From Diphasiastrum complanatum (Eukaryota > Streptophyta > Lycopodiopsida > Lycopodiales > Lycopodiaceae), in NCBI GenBank assembly GCA_029204225.1, contig CM055092.1, forward strand, positions 68,600,821 through 68,664,820: DNA of 64,000 nucleotides, given 5' to 3'. Below, one piece after another: positions 12,030 to 22,779 of the stretch (its first letter is position 1; the number at the start of each line of letters is the position of its first letter). Below the pieces are notes generated by a model that saw only the letters and a list, made by a program, of their open reading frames with translations, made no database searches and had not been told where the DNA came from. The position numbers were made by a program, and so were the translations under genes.

Positions 12030-12850
12030 TTTTACAGCAATCATCCAAAGTAAAATTCAAATTCAAATTTCACATCAGCATCAGAATTTTAGATTTTTCC
12101 TTTTAAAATACAACTACATTATGTTTAGAAACACTTAAATCTTCTTACATTTTTGGTTTGGAAGGTAAATATGTAAGTACAAAGTCTTCAAAGTTATAAA
12201 ATAAAATAAGCCCTTCAAGATGAAAACAGGGTCTGCCCTTCAAATTCCAACCCTGATTCACATATACAATGAGCAGCACCTAAAAATCAAAATAGGCAAG
12301 CAAATTTTAGCAAATTATTACAAGCTTTATAGCCAGCCAAACGCTTTCTCGTTTCAAAATACAACCAAAAAATGAGAGTCCTCCATCCAACAAATGTAGT
12401 CAACTACAGCTACAGCTTTTAGAAACTGCATACAGATAATGTGTGTTGTTCGAAGTATATGTTTCAGCTAAAGCAAATGAACCACCGAAGAATCTATCTC
12501 AAAATTCTAGCTCACACAATCCAAGAGCCGAAATTGCAAAAGGAGGCAACCAGACCCACCTAGAGGCGCACTGTTATTCTCAGCCGAAAGCGACCACACC
12601 ATCGTCACTGCCTCTTGCTGCCGCTTTATCCACAACAATCACCCCACGCCCAAATGCTTCTGAAGGACGTTGTGAGTTGTGTCCACCAAAATAAACAAGG
12701 TGATCCGATGCGATTACGAAAGGCCCTTGCATATTGTTATGATTTTGTAATACACTGCATAAATGTTAGGGTTGGGGAGTAATAAAAAGTTAACTAATAT
12801 AGAGGCTTAAGAGTATAATAGATAGACAGAGTGGGAAATAGAAATGAACA
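12030..12850. other. No recognisable gene
   Basis: AT-rich up to 12,440, then a more balanced stretch (12,443-12,694) with a short plus-strand open frame rich in Ser, Thr, Pro and Ala that matches nothing known to me. This interval contains the left boundary of the Helitron-derived block. Confidence 0.4.
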
Positions 12851-12853
12851 TAT

Positions 12854-14960
12854 TTAAAGGGAACATATATGATTGTAATATCTTGCACAAGTTACATGAT
12901 CATGTCGAATAAGGTTTTGTATATTGTTTTCTTCTAAATGCAAGTGTGTATCTGAGTTATGAATATTTGCTAAGCTATGCAAACATGTTACAATTTTTGG
13001 CCAATGTGACTTAGCACTTGTGAACGTTACAAATAACGTTGCTGATCCTAGTTGTCTGATCATCGCAAAGTCCTTTTTTGTTTTGTCAAGATAATCGGGT
13101 GATGTGCGTAGCATTCCTAGATCTCTATATCCAATATCAGATTTCATTATTGTGGCAATTTTCGAAGTGTCAAGCATGTCTTTCACTTTAAGAGTACGTC
13201 CATAAGTTTTTTCTTTTCGTATATGAAACTGTGCAGTTGATAAATGAACTTAATTTGACATTTAATAGTTTTGTAAAATAGATTTGGAATGTGAGTTGCG
13301 AAACGCCTATCATGGTGCATGATTTTCCATTGTGCAATTTGTTGATATGTATTGTTTTCGAAAAGCATTTTCTGTTGTCGACATCCATAAAGTTGGGAAA
13401 TTCAATTCTTCACTATCTTTGTCTTGAAATAATCCCAATGGTTGATAACCTTCGGCTGGTGCTATTGAAATGATTTTGTCTTCAAATCTTGTATTTGTTG
13501 TGATGTTAAAAAATTATATATAAGGGTATTTGAAAACGTCTCATCTGCAATTTCAACAAAGTCCGTGGTTTCTTTATCAGAAAAGATAACGGTTGTAGGA
13601 CTACTTGGTGATATAATATTGCTATTAGTATTCTGTAATCGATATGCAAATTCATTGGCTTGTAATTTTACTTTTCAATTAGGAAGAATTTGTATGCCCA
13701 ATTCAGCATACAAATTTGTTTTGCAAAGGTCTTGAAATGTTGTCATTACGATATCATGTTTAATTAAGCCTGAAGCAAAAACTTATTTATATTCAAGCTT
13801 TCGCTCTATTTGTATAGCTATAGTGGAATTCTCATCAGGGAATCGAGGCAGTGTAGTTTGAATCTTATCCAAGTTAACAACGCTTCCATGCAAACTAAAT
13901 TGACCAAAAATTGGGTGCATTTGCCGAATTTGTGCAAATGCAAGTCTAGGTGATACTAAGCGTTCTTTCAATTGGTTCAGTTTTTCAACGGTTGGTATTT
14001 TTTTGTTCATTGATACATTTATTGGAAATAGAAATGGCGGCATTCTTTTAGCCTTCAAATATTTATAACAATTTCTGCAAGTTCACATTGTATGTTCATT
14101 TGCATAATCGAAATTGTTTGTTTTAATTGTTTTAAATATAGGCTCATTTCTACTGGTAATTGCTTTGTTTGATGCTTGAAATTGAGTTTTCCACAACTAC
14201 GACATACATGTATAGGTGTGTCTTTTATTTGTCGAAGGTACCTTTGTTGTTCCTTATTTTGAGCAACATTATGATTTGTATCTTGAGAAATATGGTAATG
14301 TGTAAATTGATTATTTGGGAGTTCATGATTTTGTCTTTTTAAGTATCGTATATATCGGGCAATTGCAGTTATTTGAATATGTGCATGTAAATCAATAATT
14401 GAGCAAAATTGTTTTGCAATTTCAATACTAGAAAGATATTTGTTATCATGAATTAGTTGTAAAATTCGTTCACGGTATGAAGTTGCCCATTCAAAACAAG
14501 TTCTATTTTCAACATGTTGTTGAATATATGTTCTTGGCATTATGCCATGACAATGTGCTGTGTTTTGTTTTTTCAAGTATTTGATGTGTCTTGTGACTTG
14601 TTTTGTAGTCAAACATTCGCTTAAGATTTTCATAGTTTCTAAAAAAGAATTCGCAATTTGCTCAATTTTCAAAGTTTTGTCAGCCATTATTTTGAGTAAT
14701 TCACGATTCATATGAGCATGCCAATAGAACTTTGTATGTCGTTTTCTTTTCCGATTTATTGTTTTAGTAATTGGCATGATTTCCGTATTGTATTCAAAAG
14801 TTACCTTTTCAATAGCAACATTGACACTTGCTTGTTGAGTATTTGCATCATACAATAATGTTACTGTTTCTGAAATACTAACAGGACATGTTTTTATACT
14901 ATGCCATATTTCTTCGAAATTGGTTGACAAAACAATGATCAGATTGATGTTTAAATCCAA
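12854..14960 (-). pseudogene. Helitron Rep protein, N-terminal part, no helicase
   Basis: Reads from 14,960 down. The first 300 codons (14,055-14,960) are open, Lys/His-rich, and end in a CRSCGKLNF zinc-binding motif. The next frame (13,783-14,058) carries ERLVSPRLAFAQIRQMHP and VVNLDKIQTTLPRFPDE, the conserved region just upstream of the Helitron replication domain. The block at 12,854-13,186 reads KKDFAMIRQLGSATLFVTF then TSAKSHWP, the start of the Helitron_like_N domain, and ends with HDHVTCARYY. Frameshifts at about 14,057 and 13,780 plus stops in 13,190-13,780 break the gene. The HUH catalytic site and the Pif1-like helicase expected next would lie below 12,850 but are not there, so the gene is 3'-truncated. 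In Helitrons Rep nicks and rolls out the element DNA. Confidence 0.8.
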
Positions 14961-15164
14961 ACAAGTCCAAGTGAGCAGAAATTCGTCGAGATATACAACA
15001 GTATTGTACTTTATTTGTGTTTGATCTTTGATAAGATATTATGTCATAGACAATGATATTTTGTGCATATTTCGATCTGTATCAAAATATTTTTGTTGCC
15101 AATGAATCGCAATTGGATCTCTTTTATCTATACATGTTTCAAAATATTGTATAATTGCTTGGAA

Positions 15165-16310
15165 GATTTTTTGGCTTTTCAAAAAGAGGTCTTAAATATT
15201 CAATTGTTGAAAAACATATACATTGGGAATTCAATTGTTGAAAAACATATACATTGGGAAAAAAAAAAACTAACGCAGATATCGTACAAGCTGATTTTAT
15301 AGAGCGCAGTAGTATTTTGAATAGAAGATAACTACTTTGTACGCACTATGATAGAATCAAAGATATGATACAGGATTAGGACGAACCTGCATTTGGGGGT
15401 TTTAATGTACTACAAATTTACACTTTATATAGTTGAAGAGATTTGCTTTAAATTTAGATTTTCAAACCATGTAAGCCAAATTGTCAAAACATAGATCATA
15501 TACCGACACATTGGAAATTGCCAAAGATGCAATTTACTTGAAAAATTTGCATTCCCAAAGCAATAATATAGCCACGAACCAACTATGCAAAATTTGAAAC
15601 GACTTTCTAACGTAATTGTTGAAAGATGGACAAGAATCTGCCAAATCAAGATCTGTAAGGAAAGTAGTTGTCATAATTGGTAAGAATTTTATCGGAAGAA
15701 TTTGGAACTTTTCATGCAATCAAATTTTGTCACTCGATAAGTTAAGGATATCAAATGAAGAAGCTATTAGGGTAAACCAAAGTTTCCAAAAACTTTGCAT
15801 TTACTATATCTTTGTAACAAACCTGTATTCTAAAACAAAAATTTTCGGGTTTTCAAATAGAAGCTTTAAATATTCAATTGTAATAGAATATATACATTGG
15901 AAAAAAAAGTAATACAGATTATGTAGAAATTGATTTCACAAAAACAAATATTATTGTCAAGCGAAGATAATTACTTTGAACATACTATAGTAAAATCAAA
16001 GATATGATACAAGATTAGATTCGACTTACGTTTGTAATTTGTAAACTACAAATTTAGACTTACATAGTTTAAGAGATTTGCTTTAAACGTACATTTTCAA
16101 AGCATATAAGGTGAATTGTCGAAATATATAACATATACACACACATTCGCACAAATTGAAGCAGTTTTGAAGAAATTTTTTGAAAGATGAACAATATAAT
16201 AAATCAAGATCTATAAGCAAATCAGTTGACGTAGTTGGCTGTCAGTGTAAACAAAAGTTTCAAAAAATCGTGCGTTTATTATAATAGTTTAACAAAGTCA
16301 AACACGACCA
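15165..16310. repeat. Tandem duplication of about 640 bp between Rep and RPA
   Basis: The block from about 15,165 to 15,830 recurs at about 15,845-16,310. Shared words in order: TAAATATTCAATTG, ATACATTGG, TCAAAGATATGATACA, AGAGATTTGCTTTAAA, TTGAAAGATG and AAATCAAGATCT. The offset is about 640-675 bp. In the left copy a 38-bp piece ending ATACATTGGG is itself doubled (15,195-15,262). No coding sequence was seen. Confidence 0.8.
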
Positions 16311-16380
16311 AAACTAAATGCGTTTGTCAGTTATTAAACATATATAGATACAGAACTATACCTACAATGTCATGTTCATG

Positions 16381-18512
16381 TTAAAAGTTGGTTTCTTCAT
16401 TTAGTATTGCAACGACATTATCAACAGAGGTAGAACGTTCCACCATTGGCAAGTCAGCTTGTTGAAAGGGTTTCATACAAAGTTGTGAGGTACTTACATC
16501 AGTTCTAGCGATCTGAATAAAAATAGGCGTGCGAGCAGGTATAGAACTGCAACATACAATTTGGACAAAGGATTTAGAAAACCATATACGGAAAAAAGCG
16601 AAATAATTGAAGTGAATAAGAAATTGCATTCTATCAAAAATACATATATGTACATTGTGCAAGGCATCTCCACTCCAATAAGATTGTTTTGACCATCAAG
16701 TTGGTATTTTGCTTTTGTTCAATAGCCACCATTTTTGCACGAATGGAGATTGGGTCTTTTTCATATGTTGTTGGCAATGATTCAGTTAGCTCCAATATTG
16801 TTTGGACCCATTCATCATAAATACTCACCCCCACAATTTTACCATTGTCATCTTCAATTCATGTCGTAAGCACATCCACCTTTTTCAACAATGTGGTATT
16901 ATCACATGTACGGCAAAAACATGTCGCCAATGATTTTCTAGTGATCTTCTTGGATTGGCAAATCGAACATACAAAGTCGATCGGTGGAGCATTTAAATTT
17001 GTAATTTTCAATGTTCCAAATACCTACATGCATACATTTTTCAGCATTTATTTCAAGTTTATATATTCAAAGCATGTAACATAAACCAATAACACATGCA
17101 ACGAAACACATAAAACATAAATTTAAAATTGTAACACATGAAGGTTTTTCAAGTACACCTCCATTCCAACAGTTGTAGCTTGAGTGACATGGAATTCTTG
17201 GACATCCAACAAAAGCTTTTGAAATGTCAAATCATGGATTGCCACAAAAATTGTATAAGGTTGTACAGTAAGTCGAATCAATCCATTCCCGAGTGTGCCT
17301 TGAACATTTTTTAGCATTGTAAATGGACGACCTTGTCAAAAAACTTTTTCTAGTTCAAAATATTGAGCACGAGTCACTTTCCAAAATGAAACCTACCAAA
17401 TCCATGTATATGTTTTAAAAAGAGCAAATCCGAACAACAAAATGTCTGGGAAATACAAAAACCTGTTATAGCAACTTGAATGAGATTAACAACTAACCGT
17501 TTGAATATCACTTGTCGTTTTGCCATCTGCAACTTGTATATCGTACTGTTCCATTTGGAAGCCTTTCACTTGGCCAAGTATACCTATAAAAGCAACTGTT
17601 ATTGTAAATGTGTAGTAATTTGTTTTTTCTCATTTTTCAGTACTTTTTTCCACATTCGAAGGCTTCAGTAGGCATGAAATTCGCAATGACATCAAATGGT
17701 TTGATTTGTGTCACAACAGAATTGTGTTCCATACGCAATATGTATTTGGCATCGCCATAATCGTAGTCAATTTTCAGAACAATGGCAAAGTTTCAAATCG
17801 TAAATACAATCCAATTTGAACTTTAGCTGCATGTTTATCTACAGTAGAACCGGGCATCATAGCTATCACTGTCGACATGCCAACTCGATCAATCATGTCA
17901 CACCTAAGGTATGTCCATGCTTGTCCTGGTTTTTTGTTCCCACGATCGAAGCTGCCATACCTAGACAGAATAATCCCTTCAAAGGTGCAGTTTGTCCAAA
18001 TTGGGCAAACATCATTTACAGCTAAAATGTCGGTTTGAGGCCTTTTTGACATTTTGTAATTCTGTTATGGAAGGAAACGTTATGATCTAAGCAATAAATA
18101 GTAGAAGCAATAGAACAGTATTACAAAATCCATCATGCAACTTACTTTAAGTCAAAATATGGACCTGATTTTATTAGTAATAGCAAAAAGTGATCCCAAT
18201 AGGTAATTGCAAATTGAAATATCGAAATAACAGAAAGTGATCCCAATACGTGATTGGAAATTGAAATTGTCAAGTATCAATTGGCAAATGATGAATCCCT
18301 CAAGGAAAGTATTGAATAGATGTGCCATTGCACATGTTTGTATAATTGAATACTGATTGCAATGAATAATTGGAAGATGGAATATTGAAATTGTCACGTA
18401 TCGATCAGTAGATCATGAATCCCTCAAGGAAAGTATTGAATAGATGCGCGATTGCGCATGTAAAATACCTGCATCTGTCAATGTCATGTGCTCATCACTT
18501 TGATATTCCATT
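16381..18512 (-). pseudogene. Helitron-associated RPA70-like protein gene
   Basis: Single-strand DNA-binding protein of the replication protein A large-subunit type, as carried by many plant Helitrons. Reading from 18,512 down: a short exon (MEYQSDEHMTLTDA) with a GT donor near 18,468; an OB-fold exon (18,052-17,690) with PGQAWTYLRCDMIDRVG; pieces at about 17,570-17,500 and 17,395-17,125 (LTVQPYTIFVAIHDLTF); then 17,025-16,650 with CSICQSKK and CFCRTC, the four-cysteine zinc finger of the C-terminal OB domain, followed by a segment to 16,634. A C-terminal piece ends at 16,381. Several frame changes coincide with plausible introns; others look like lesions, for example near 17,340 and 16,860. 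It lies about 1.4 kb upstream of Rep on the same strand. Confidence 0.72.
18180..18460. repeat. Short direct repeats
   Basis: GAATCCCTCAAGGAAAGTAT recurs at 18,292 and 18,417, each followed by TGAATAGATG(T/C)GC and CATTGCACATG- or GATTGCGCATG-type hairpin-like words. GTGATCCCAATA(G/C)GT also occurs twice (18,190 and 18,238). This lies in the intron or leader of the RPA-like gene. Confidence 0.75.
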
Positions 18513-18514
18513 TC

Positions 18515-19550
18515 TTCTTTGACTGTTGTGATAATGAAACTGAAAACTGTAATGATCAACCCAAAATACAAATATGGAACAAGCAAAAGTTACAAACTTT
18601 CATGACAAATTGCCTAATACATTGAATATGAACGATACATGAAATCATAGGCAAACACTAAAACAGTCTCAAAACTCAGCCAATCCTCTATGAACAAGTA
18701 CCAACCCATGTTAGCGACATAGTTCAGTAACACACACGTGGAACTTTATCGAACCATAATTTTTGTACAACATGAAATAAACACAATGGTTGTTTTAACA
18801 AACACGCATATGATGTGCTGTAATTTAGAACATCAAAATCTAGAACTGGAGCAGGGCAAGAAACAAGGATGCTCAAATAACCCAAAATCCATGTACTTGT
18901 GAATGAGCAGGTCTGAGATGATAACCCAGTCTACATCTCAGAGGCTACTTCTATGACACTGTAAGACCTCAATTGATCACTACATAAACCATTCTCACAT
19001 TCAAACAAAATAAATGCATAACGTCATGTCCATGACATATATGTAGAATCATAGATAGTGTCTATTTCATGAGCATATATATGAAAATCACCCCTAAAAT
19101 GAGTACAGAGATGCCTCCCCTCGCTCATTCACAAGAAAAGCATTCACATGGCTGCCTAGAATTTTGGAAAAAATGTGGTGCATTGCATGAGCAATACATT
19201 CCTGGATCGGTATTTATGTTGGCGTCCAAAACGTATGAATATGGTTGAGAGTGGAGAATAGAAATGGCTAACCTTAGACAGTACCTTAGAATGTCAGCCC
19301 ATAGACAATTTCAATCAGCATGTGACTGCATCCAACTGAATATTGCGGCCTTTGATTTGGTCTGCCCATTCACGTTCAAAGTTCGATAGGTGCTGAGATC
19401 ACTAAAATGGAATTTGAAATCATTACTGCTCTCCATTCGAAATTGTTGTTAATAATAATGTACGTACTCACACTAGCAGACATAGTAGATGATATAACTA
19501 GTTATTATAAGGAGTTGTCGGGCCTGAAGCGACATGACTTTATGATGTCC
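18515..19550. other. No recognisable gene
   Basis: AT-rich sequence between the RPA-like gene and the copia gag. The right end of the Helitron should lie here (5' end, TC on the minus strand), but the sequence alone does not define it. Confidence 0.4.
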
Positions 19551-19551
19551 G

Positions 19552-19884
19552 TCACTCTCTCATATTGCTTGTATTAACATCTTGAGACTCAAAGGTCTCG
19601 ACCAAGATGTCCCAAGCCTCTTTAGAGGTTTTAGCATGGCTTACATGGATAATTACATTATCCCGTAAATTCAGAATAATGGAGGCTAATGCCCGCCCAT
19701 CACGCATCTCCCACTTGCTAAGTGTCTCTTCACTTCCCGTGTTAGGTTTTAGTTCAGTCCCTTCCACTATTTTGTAGTAAATCTTTCTCTAACAATAGCA
19801 TTCGCATTTTTAGCTTCCATAAATGGAAACCTGAACCATTGAACCTTTCGATGAGGCGATGGGTTTCAGTCAAGGATGTCGCCA
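19552..19884 (-). pseudogene. Ty1/copia gag N-terminal fragment
   Basis: ATG at 19,884 opens MATSLTETHRLIERFNGSG then FHLWKLKMRMLL, the F-G-W-K pattern that begins copia Gag. After a frameshift at about 19,765 the frame continues with ALASIILNLRDNV and KTSKEAWDILVETFES, the central Gag helix motif. The fragment stops at 19,552, where the sequence becomes unrelated. A PBS-like site lies upstream at 20,806-20,818 on the same strand. Confidence 0.8.
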
Positions 19885-20395
19885 TCACTCGGTGTGGCTT
19901 ATGATCCTTACCAAACTTTAAGAGGTGCTAATGTTTTGGAAGGTGTATTCTCAAGCTAAAGGCAACTAGCAAGTGAGCTTGAAATACAATGCATTTTGCA
20001 TTGCTTCTGAAAAAAAAATTGTTTCGTTTCAGTTTGAAGTTCATAAATTCCAATTCACAACTTCACAAAATTTTAGTGTTAAACAGAATCTTTTAAAGGC
20101 TTTTTAAGATAGCCTCACAAAACTTTCAATTTCAAATTTATGTTCCTGTAAAATGAAGAGTTCATTAAATTTTACAGGTTCTTTTGTTTTTCAAAACGTC
20201 AAAGCGAATCACAATTGAAAGTCACATTAAACAGATGTCTTAAACTTGAATGCCAAATCTTTTTCTATCTATATGCTTTTCAATTGTTCATTAGAAGACT
20301 TCAAAATAAGGACAGTATTTAACGTTCCTTTCAACTCAAAAATCAAAATTCAGACATAGATAGAAAAACTACCCTGTGCAAAGGCATATGTGATG

Positions 20396-20590
20396 AGGCC
20401 CAATGAAAGTCTATGCCACTGCGGTGGACAACAAGGCCAAAGGCACGGTGGGAGACATAGCACCCATTGCCTTAGGCTTCATAGTGCTAGCCAACATCTT
20501 GGCTACTGCACCCTTCAGTGGGGCTTCCATGATCATTCAGCCCAGCCCTTGCAACATGGAACTTGGGACTTTGTTTCTGGATGACAGCGG
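20396..20590 (+). pseudogene. Aquaporin (MIP family, TIP-like) fragment
   Basis: About 60 codons of a water or solute channel. The frame reads [32 protein letters not shown] and PFSGASM, the end of the fifth membrane helix and the loop leading to the second NPA box of plant tonoplast-intrinsic proteins. Exactly at the NPA box the frame breaks: bases are lost and the C-terminal side ([10 protein letters not shown], resembling the WDF stretch before helix 6) continues in the next frame. No flanking exons are present. It lies antisense between the PBS-like site and the gag of the minus-strand copia. It is a dead gene fragment, and subfamily assignment is tentative. Confidence 0.72.
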
Positions 20591-20669
20591 AAAGTTCAAG
20601 AGGAGATTGACTCTACGTTAGGCAAGGGAGTGCTAATGACAGCAGTCGCTCAGTTCAAGAAGTGCTCGT

Positions 20670-20785
20670 TTCATGAGAGGCGCAACAGTTCAGCGCATCA
20701 TGCAGCGGCCTTCAGAACAGCGCATCACCAGACCAGCGCAACATGCAGTGGCCTTCAGAACAGTGCTTCACCAGCGCACCTCTCT
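20670..20785. repeat. Two-copy repeat of about 48 bp
   Basis: CAGCGCA(T/A)CATGCAG(C/T)GGCCTTCAGAACAG occurs at about 20,692 and 20,735, each copy followed by a TCACCAG word. It is a local tandem duplication of unknown role. Confidence 0.7.
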
Positions 20786-20805
20786 GAACACATCAGATCT
20801 TGGAA

Positions 20806-20818
20806 GGCTCTCATACCA
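20806..20818 (-). promoter_or_regulatory. Copia-type primer-binding site (initiator tRNA-Met)
   Basis: The minus strand reads TGGTATGAGAGCC, one mismatch from the TGGTATCAGAGCC site of the plus-strand copia at 56,928. The position fits the minus-strand gag at 19,884. The gap of 900 bp between PBS and gag is far longer than normal and contains the aquaporin fragment. Confidence 0.5.
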
Positions 20819-20819
20819 T

Positions 20820-21025
20820 ATTGCGGAACGAGAGAGAGAGTGACAAGAGAATATATTGACCGTCATGAATGAAAGCAATAGCTCTTACATGTAGAGTAGC
20901 GTGCAAGAGTGAAAGAGAGGTGTCTCTTTGTGTATGTCGCAGACGTGCAACGGTTGGGGACCCCAAGTGGTCCATGTGGCATATAACAGTCCTTTAGACA
21001 TTTGGACTATACATTATATTTAACA
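20820..21025 (-). repeat. Putative copia LTR
   Basis: The interval directly upstream (in minus-strand sense) of the PBS-like site, ending at TAACA (minus-strand TGTTA) at 21,021-21,025. It has a GAGAGAGAG run near its inner end. No second copy was found in the window, so LTR status rests on the PBS and the end motif only. Confidence 0.3.
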
Positions 21026-21182
21026 TACACTTCATGGAGGGACCAAGTATAGGCCAACAGGGAGAGGATTTGTTGTCCGGCATGAAAAGTTTGCTGAGAA
21101 TTGCGGTTGGTACTCTAGGAGTCACTTTACTAAAGGATTTGAAATTCCAATCCTACTCATTGTGTATAATACTTACTTTTTA
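21024..21182 (+). pseudogene. Callose synthase (GSL) fragment
   Basis: About 52 codons of a 1,3-beta-glucan synthase. The frame reads LHGGTK, YRPTGRGFVVRHEKFAEN, YSRSHFTKGFE and ILLIVYNTY. This corresponds to the conserved cytoplasmic segment and the start of a membrane helix in the C-terminal half of plant callose synthases, where Y-R-x-T-G-R-G-F-V-V and Y-S-R-S-H-F are nearly invariant. No stop occurs inside, but no upstream or downstream exon of this very large protein (about 1,900 residues) is visible nearby. It starts exactly where the putative LTR ends. It is an isolated fragment, not a gene. Confidence 0.8.
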
Positions 21183-21189
21183 TGTCTTC

Positions 21190-22600
21190 TTGAGTCTGTA
21201 GCAGATAGGAAACAATGCTCAGGTGTTGTTGGTATTGTCACCTTTGTTTGTTTTTTCTCGATCAAGCATCATAGGTGACTTGTATTTTGTGCTGGATCAA
21301 AGCGCCTAAGCGCCCTCGTCCCTGGAGCCAGGTAGCTTCAAACAAAGTCATCCCATGTCAAAGACTAAATCAGTTTTGAGTTTGTGTTATTGCCATGCAT
21401 TATTCTTAACGAACACCTGATTCCTTTCAGTTTTCCACACTCCGGTTCCGTTCACATTGGCTGGTCAATCATTATAGCATTTTTCAGCCTCTGATAACAC
21501 AGGGCTTGATAACTGTTATAAATATAGCAGACACACAAAAGTTTTGAACGTTCTATAACAACCAACATCTAGCCATAAACGATTGTCTTCAACGTGCTAG
21601 ATTTGTTACAAAGTAGGCATTCTTTTGGGATTTGGATGCGTATCTGCAGATTCAACCGCCAGCGAACATTTGTAGTATACTTGCAGAAAACGAGGACGTT
21701 GTTTGAATTTCCTTTGGCCACTTAGTGTGGAGCAAGATCTATTGTACGCAAGAAGAGAGGCCTGACGAATAGGCTATAGAGAGGATGGCGTTTCATCTGA
21801 AGTATACCACATGCAGTGAAAAGGGGAGATCTTCAACTTGTCATGGATCAGAGGGCCTGAGGAAGTGGGCAGCAAATCCACGAGCAGTGTCTGTGGGAAC
21901 AGTTTATAGAACTTTGCAACCTGAATGGAATGGCATTGTTTTCAATGCTTCTATCCCTACAGTGATCTTGTTGTCTGCAATGACGAATCAAACTGTGTGC
22001 TTACAAAAGAACTGAATGAAGTTGATGAGTCATTGGCTTTGGACGGATGGTGGTGGAAGGATATAAGCATGGCCAAAAACAGCAAGAAAGCTCGTATTTC
22101 TTTCCAATCCTTGAATATCTTCAATTGAAGTTTGTGATCGGAATCTCTTAGTATCTAAAAAAAGTGGCCAGATCTTAGCAACACCTACTTATTGAGAAGA
22201 TAAGTCATCAACTCATGAAAGTGACTTATGATGATCAAGTATTATTTCAATTTCTGACGATTGTATTACGCTTTACAGATCTTTAGCTTACATTCTGAGT
22301 GATACATTATATCCGAGAACAAGGTGGCTGCAAATTGATGAACATGAACATAATCCAAGGGCCTTGCAAATCAAACAGTGAAAGATGAGTGATCTTCTTC
22401 ATCAGAAATTTCAGATTTTGTGGCTTCAAAGGCAAGAAAATATTTATTATAGAACTTTTGGAGGGTAAAGCCAACTCCTGGGAAAACTACCACCCACAGG
22501 CTTTCCACATTAGAGGGCATACTAGCCGACTGACAGGGCTTTGTGAAGGAAAAATTTCACATAGTCATGGATATGGTACATATTGTAGCAAATAGGAAAG
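21190..22600. other. Unassigned stretch between gene fragments
   Basis: Short plus-strand open frames at 21,785-22,128 and 22,389-22,595, about 65-75 codons each, with base composition closer to coding than the surrounding AT-rich DNA. None could be assigned to a family. Given fragments of known genes on both sides, these may be further captured exons or introns. Confidence 0.35.
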
Positions 22601-22617
22601 AAAAGAGACAGGAGGCC

Positions 22618-22764
22618 ATGGCTTCTTCAAGCGGATGGGTTGTTGTAGAAATTGATGAAGACTTGCACAGTTGTCAGTTGGCAGTCTATGGCAGAGAGGC
22701 AATGCGCCAGTTGTTTGGATCCAATGTGCTGATTTCTGGTTTGCAAGCACTTGGAGTTGAAAAT
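22618..22764 (+). pseudogene. Ubiquitin-activating enzyme E1 (UBA1) fragment
   Basis: From ATG 22,618 the frame reads [10 protein letters not shown] then [37 protein letters not shown]. This is the N-terminal start of the first adenylation half of E1, whose plant consensus is [18 protein letters not shown]. Here the invariant Arg of HSRQL is Cys and the Gly before LG is Ala. Homology stops after GVE at 22,761, near a GGTATG that could have been a splice donor. The next conserved segment (I-A-K-N-L) is not found downstream. E1 activates ubiquitin with ATP, but this piece lacks the whole catalytic remainder. Confidence 0.78.
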
Positions 22765-22779
22765 GGTATGTTGCAGTAA

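Noticed and set aside
21024-22764. A single local gene made of the three fragments
   Set aside because: Callose synthase and E1 are unrelated large enzymes; the known neighbouring segments of each are absent, so these are fragments.
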